Below are positions 7,471 through 9,343 of a stretch of 9,343 nt of DNA, piece by piece; the first letter of the stretch is position 1, and each line of letters begins with the position of its first letter. The notes under the pieces were generated by a model. That model was not told the origin of the DNA and did no database searches. It saw only the letters and a list, made by a program, of their open reading frames with translations. Origin of the DNA: Chitinophaga pinensis (lineage in GTDB: Bacteria > Bacteroidota > Bacteroidia > AKYH767-A > OLB10); contig CAMBYJ010000054.1 of assembly GCA_945872015.1 (NCBI GenBank), positions 1 through 9,343 on the forward strand, written 5' to 3'. Made by a program: the position numbers and the translations under genes.

Positions 7471-8031
7471 TTATTCTTCGTTGCCTTGCGCGTAATTATC
7501 AAAGTTTGAAGCTTGATTGATGATTGAATTTACTGAGCTGTAAAGCTGGTCACCTTCTTTAGTTATTTTCTTAACTCGGTAGTACGAAAATCCTGCTGGA
7601 GGTGTTTGATCAATCCAAGAATAATAAAGTTCTATTTGTGCTCCGATGCCTTCCTTAACACCAACAGATGAATAATCAGTTCCATTAGATGAACGTTCTA
7701 CAACATAAACACAATCATCAGTTTCGTTTTTTGATGTCCAACTAACGAAAACCTTTCCTGAATTGTATACAGTATTATAATTGTAGATGTTCATGGAGTT
7801 TTGGTTTTCTGCCGAAAGCATTTGGTTGTTGCTTGGCGCACCTTGACCATTAGCTGTGGTAAAGCTAGAAAGCGTCATTAAAAATGCAATTACCTCAATT
7901 AAAAACAAGTAACGGAAAGTTGATCCTTGTTTTTCTTCACGATTGAAATAACGTTTAGGTTTTGAATACACAAGCATACGATTGTTGCGAACTGCTTTGT
8001 AAAAATCCTGAGTGTGAGCTGAATGATTCAT
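7471..8031 (-). CDS. Small exported protein with one FN3-like beta-sandwich domain
   Basis: A 186-residue protein. A hydrophobic stretch at residues 41-59 (YLFLIEVIAFLMTLSSFTT) followed by ANGQGAP looks like a signal peptide, with likely cleavage around residues 60-63. It is preceded by an unusually long 40-residue basic N-terminus. Starting at Met19 would shorten this, and I cannot decide between the two. Residues about 90-170 resemble the FN3-like domain common in Bacteroidota secreted proteins: VFVSWTSKNETDD, then YVVERSSNGTDYSSVG, then YYSWIDQTPPAGFSYYRVK. In such proteins this module usually sits just before a T9SS C-terminal sorting domain. Here only about 16 polar residues (ending AQGNEE) follow, so none is present. 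The gene lies 51 bp upstream of the giant PKD gene on the same strand with no clear promoter between, so cotranscription is likely. I know no specific function; a role as a partner or surface accessory of the PKD protein is inference. Confidence 0.82.
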   Translation of the reverse strand: MNHSAHTQDFYKAVRNNRMLVYSKPKRYFNREEKQGSTFRYLFLIEVIAFLMTLSSFTTANGQGAPSNNQMLSAENQNSMNIYNYNTVYNSGKVFVSWTSKNETDDCVYVVERSSNGTDYSSVGVKEGIGAQIELYYSWIDQTPPAGFSYYRVKKITKEGDQLYSSVNSIINQASNFDNYAQGNEE

Positions 8032-8300
8032 AATATTTCGTTTTTAATTATTTGCAATTTACAAGGCTCTTTACGGCCATATTTATTAAAGGTTACAACT
8101 TATTTGCATTTGTAAGATTTACCGGGAATTTTACCAAAAGAAAATCCTGAAGCTTTATTGTATTACGAGCTTTTGAACGAAGACCTTTTTATTATGGTTT
8201 CGAATATTGAAGATATTTTTCTTGTATAGGTATAACCTTAATTGATTTTCTCCGTAATAAGCCCCAAAACCAACAAAAACTAAATCAAAAATCAACTCAA
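8032..8300. other. Divergent intergenic region (269 bp) between the exported-protein operon and the helical hypothetical gene
   Basis: It must hold the promoters for both directions, but I find no exact TAnnTTTG on either strand. The nearest on the minus strand is TAAATTGC just upstream of the 186-aa gene, with no TTG at the right spacing. The 9-mer TTATTTGCA occurs twice in direct orientation (8048-8056 and 8100-8108). A plus-strand frame from 8116 to 8229 is open for 37 codons without an early ATG (see findings). No terminator hairpin, tRNA or riboswitch is recognised. Confidence 0.5.
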
Positions 8301-9343
8301 ATGGACATTCTAAGCAAAACAATTAAGAAGCTTTCTGTAGATGAATATCAAAACTTGCTTTATGAAGTTTCTGGTAAGAAAAAGAACAAACCATATATGG
8401 TTTTAGAAGCTACGCGTAATAGTAATATTGATGATGGTGAGTTGATGGAAATGTTGCAGGTAAACGCTAGTGCATATTATACACTCAAGTCTCGCTTGAA
8501 CTCAAAAATTGCTGGTATTCTAAGTAAGAAAGTAGAAAATCCTATTCAGACATTAATGGATGAGGTTTCTCGCGTACCGGCTCACCTGTTTGGTAATAAT
8601 AGAGATTTTTCAATTCGTGCTCTTCGAGAATTAGAAAAGCAGTTAATAGAATATGATTTAAACGCAGAACTTATATTAGTTTATAAAACACTGGCACAGC
8701 TACACATATTCTCTGAAGAGTATGATTATTTTGAGAATAAGTACAAGCGTCATGTGGCTTTTTCATTAGCTGTATCAAAAGCAGAGAATATTTTTTTCAA
8801 ATTATTAAAGAAGATAGGAGAGTACCAGTTAAATCAAAGCGACTCAGATCAGGAGGAAATTGTAATGATGAAACGTGAGCTTGCGAATATATGTGAACTT
8901 TATGATTCTCATCGATTGTTTGTACTTTATAACATTGCCAATGTTTATTACTTGTGCAATGTGCAAGTAAATAATGAAGGGCTGGCATCTCGCGAAATTG
9001 AAATTGATACAACACTTCAAAAGATGAATGATATTTTTGAGAAGTATCCCCTTGATACTTTTTATCAAAATATTAAAGGCATTACCAGCTTATTGTATTT
9101 TGAATATTATACTAAAACTAAAAATGTTGTTCGTGCCGATTATTACTTAAATAAGGTTCACACAATTTTACCTGACCTAGCCGAAAAGCCAACCATGCAT
9201 TTTTTCCTTGTTCAGTTCCTTCATGCTAAAATTTTGAAGTATAATCTTGATTCAAATCTTGAACAGCTTTCATTTGGTTACGACATCATCGAAAATCAAG
9301 TGGACATTAAGGAGAATGAAACTTATCATTTAGTATCTGCTTA
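8301..9343 (+). CDS. Hypothetical helical (possibly TPR-like) cytoplasmic protein, cut by right edge
   Basis: The frame opens with ATG at 8301 (MDILSKTIKKLSVDEYQNLL) and stays open for 347 codons. The last two bases of the window are TA, so the next codon is either a stop or Tyr. There is no signal peptide or membrane segment. The first 80 or so residues combine a short helical lead with EMLQVNASAYYTLKSRLNSKIAGIL, which recalls the small N-terminal helical module seen before repeat-helix regions in some uncharacterised Bacteroidota proteins (from memory, not searched). The rest is rich in Leu, Tyr, Phe, Glu and Lys with regularly spaced amphipathic helices (for example about residues 108-150, 190-225 and 255-300), compatible with TPR-like solenoid repeats, though no clean TPR consensus is visible. 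It is divergent from the exported-protein genes and shows no evident functional link to them. Codon use matches the neighbouring genes. Real gene: high confidence. Function: unknown. Confidence 0.85.
   Translation, partial: MDILSKTIKKLSVDEYQNLLYEVSGKKKNKPYMVLEATRNSNIDDGELMEMLQVNASAYYTLKSRLNSKIAGILSKKVENPIQTLMDEVSRVPAHLFGNNRDFSIRALRELEKQLIEYDLNAELILVYKTLAQLHIFSEEYDYFENKYKRHVAFSLAVSKAENIFFKLLKKIGEYQLNQSDSDQEEIVMMKRELANICELYDSHRLFVLYNIANVYYLCNVQVNNEGLASREIEIDTTLQKMNDIFEKYPLDTFYQNIKGITSLLYFEYYTKTKNVVRADYYLNKVHTILPDLAEKPTMHFFLVQFLHAKILKYNLDSNLEQLSFGYDIIENQVDIKENETYHLVSA

Noticed and set aside
8048..8080. Possible 10-codon leader peptide on the minus strand (MAVKSLVNCK) upstream of the 186-aa gene
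   Set aside because: Too short to support, with no attenuator hairpin or terminator beside it.
8222..8250. TTG followed 18 bases later by TGATTTTC as a promoter for the plus-strand gene
   Set aside because: The -7 part has two mismatches to TAnnTTTG, no better than chance in this AT-rich region.
8797..9068. Two overlapping minus-strand frames (72 and 74 codons)
   Set aside because: They are antisense to the long plus-strand gene from 8301, which has protein-like composition and consistent codon use throughout.

Overview
The window looks like part of a Bacteroidota chromosome, probably from a Flavobacteriales/Cytophagales-like, AT-rich genome. The evidence is a giant secreted protein of tandem PKD domains followed by fibronectin-III-like domains, start codons preceded by A/T-rich leaders rather than Shine-Dalgarno boxes, and intergenic sequences matching the Bacteroidota promoter -7 element TAnnTTTG. 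The genus cannot be read from this sequence.

Layout. Four genes lie head to tail on the minus strand. In transcription order they are: a 186-aa exported protein with one FN3-like domain (8031 to 7471); an 1835-aa secreted PKD/FN3 protein (7419 to 1912); a 326-aa membrane histidine kinase (1874 to 894); and the N-terminal 280 codons of cofactor-independent phosphoglycerate mutase gpmI (842 to the left edge). The gaps are 51, 37 and 51 bp. They could be cotranscribed, but promoter-like sequences in front of the kinase and of gpmI suggest that these two can be expressed on their own. On the plus strand, a mostly helical hypothetical protein starts at 8301 and runs off the right edge, still open after 347 codons. 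It is divergent from the minus-strand cluster across a 269-bp intergenic region.

How the genes may work together. The two exported proteins are adjacent, share FN3-like modules and are probably made together as cell-surface or extracellular components (inference). The kinase has two membrane segments and complete catalytic motifs, but no response regulator lies beside it in this window. gpmI is a glycolytic housekeeping gene with no evident functional tie to the others.

The points most worth a second look are: (1) the giant PKD protein stops in the middle of its fourth FN3 domain, with no sorting domain, only 37 bp from the next gene; (2) a perfect 13-bp inverted repeat sits inside its signal-peptide codons, 28 nt after the start codon; (3) there are promoter-like elements in the two short gaps, one of which would give a leaderless kinase mRNA; (4) two PKD repeats have lost the FGDG signature but share another motif. 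I did not find a CRISPR array, tRNA, rRNA, insertion sequence or recognisable defence system.
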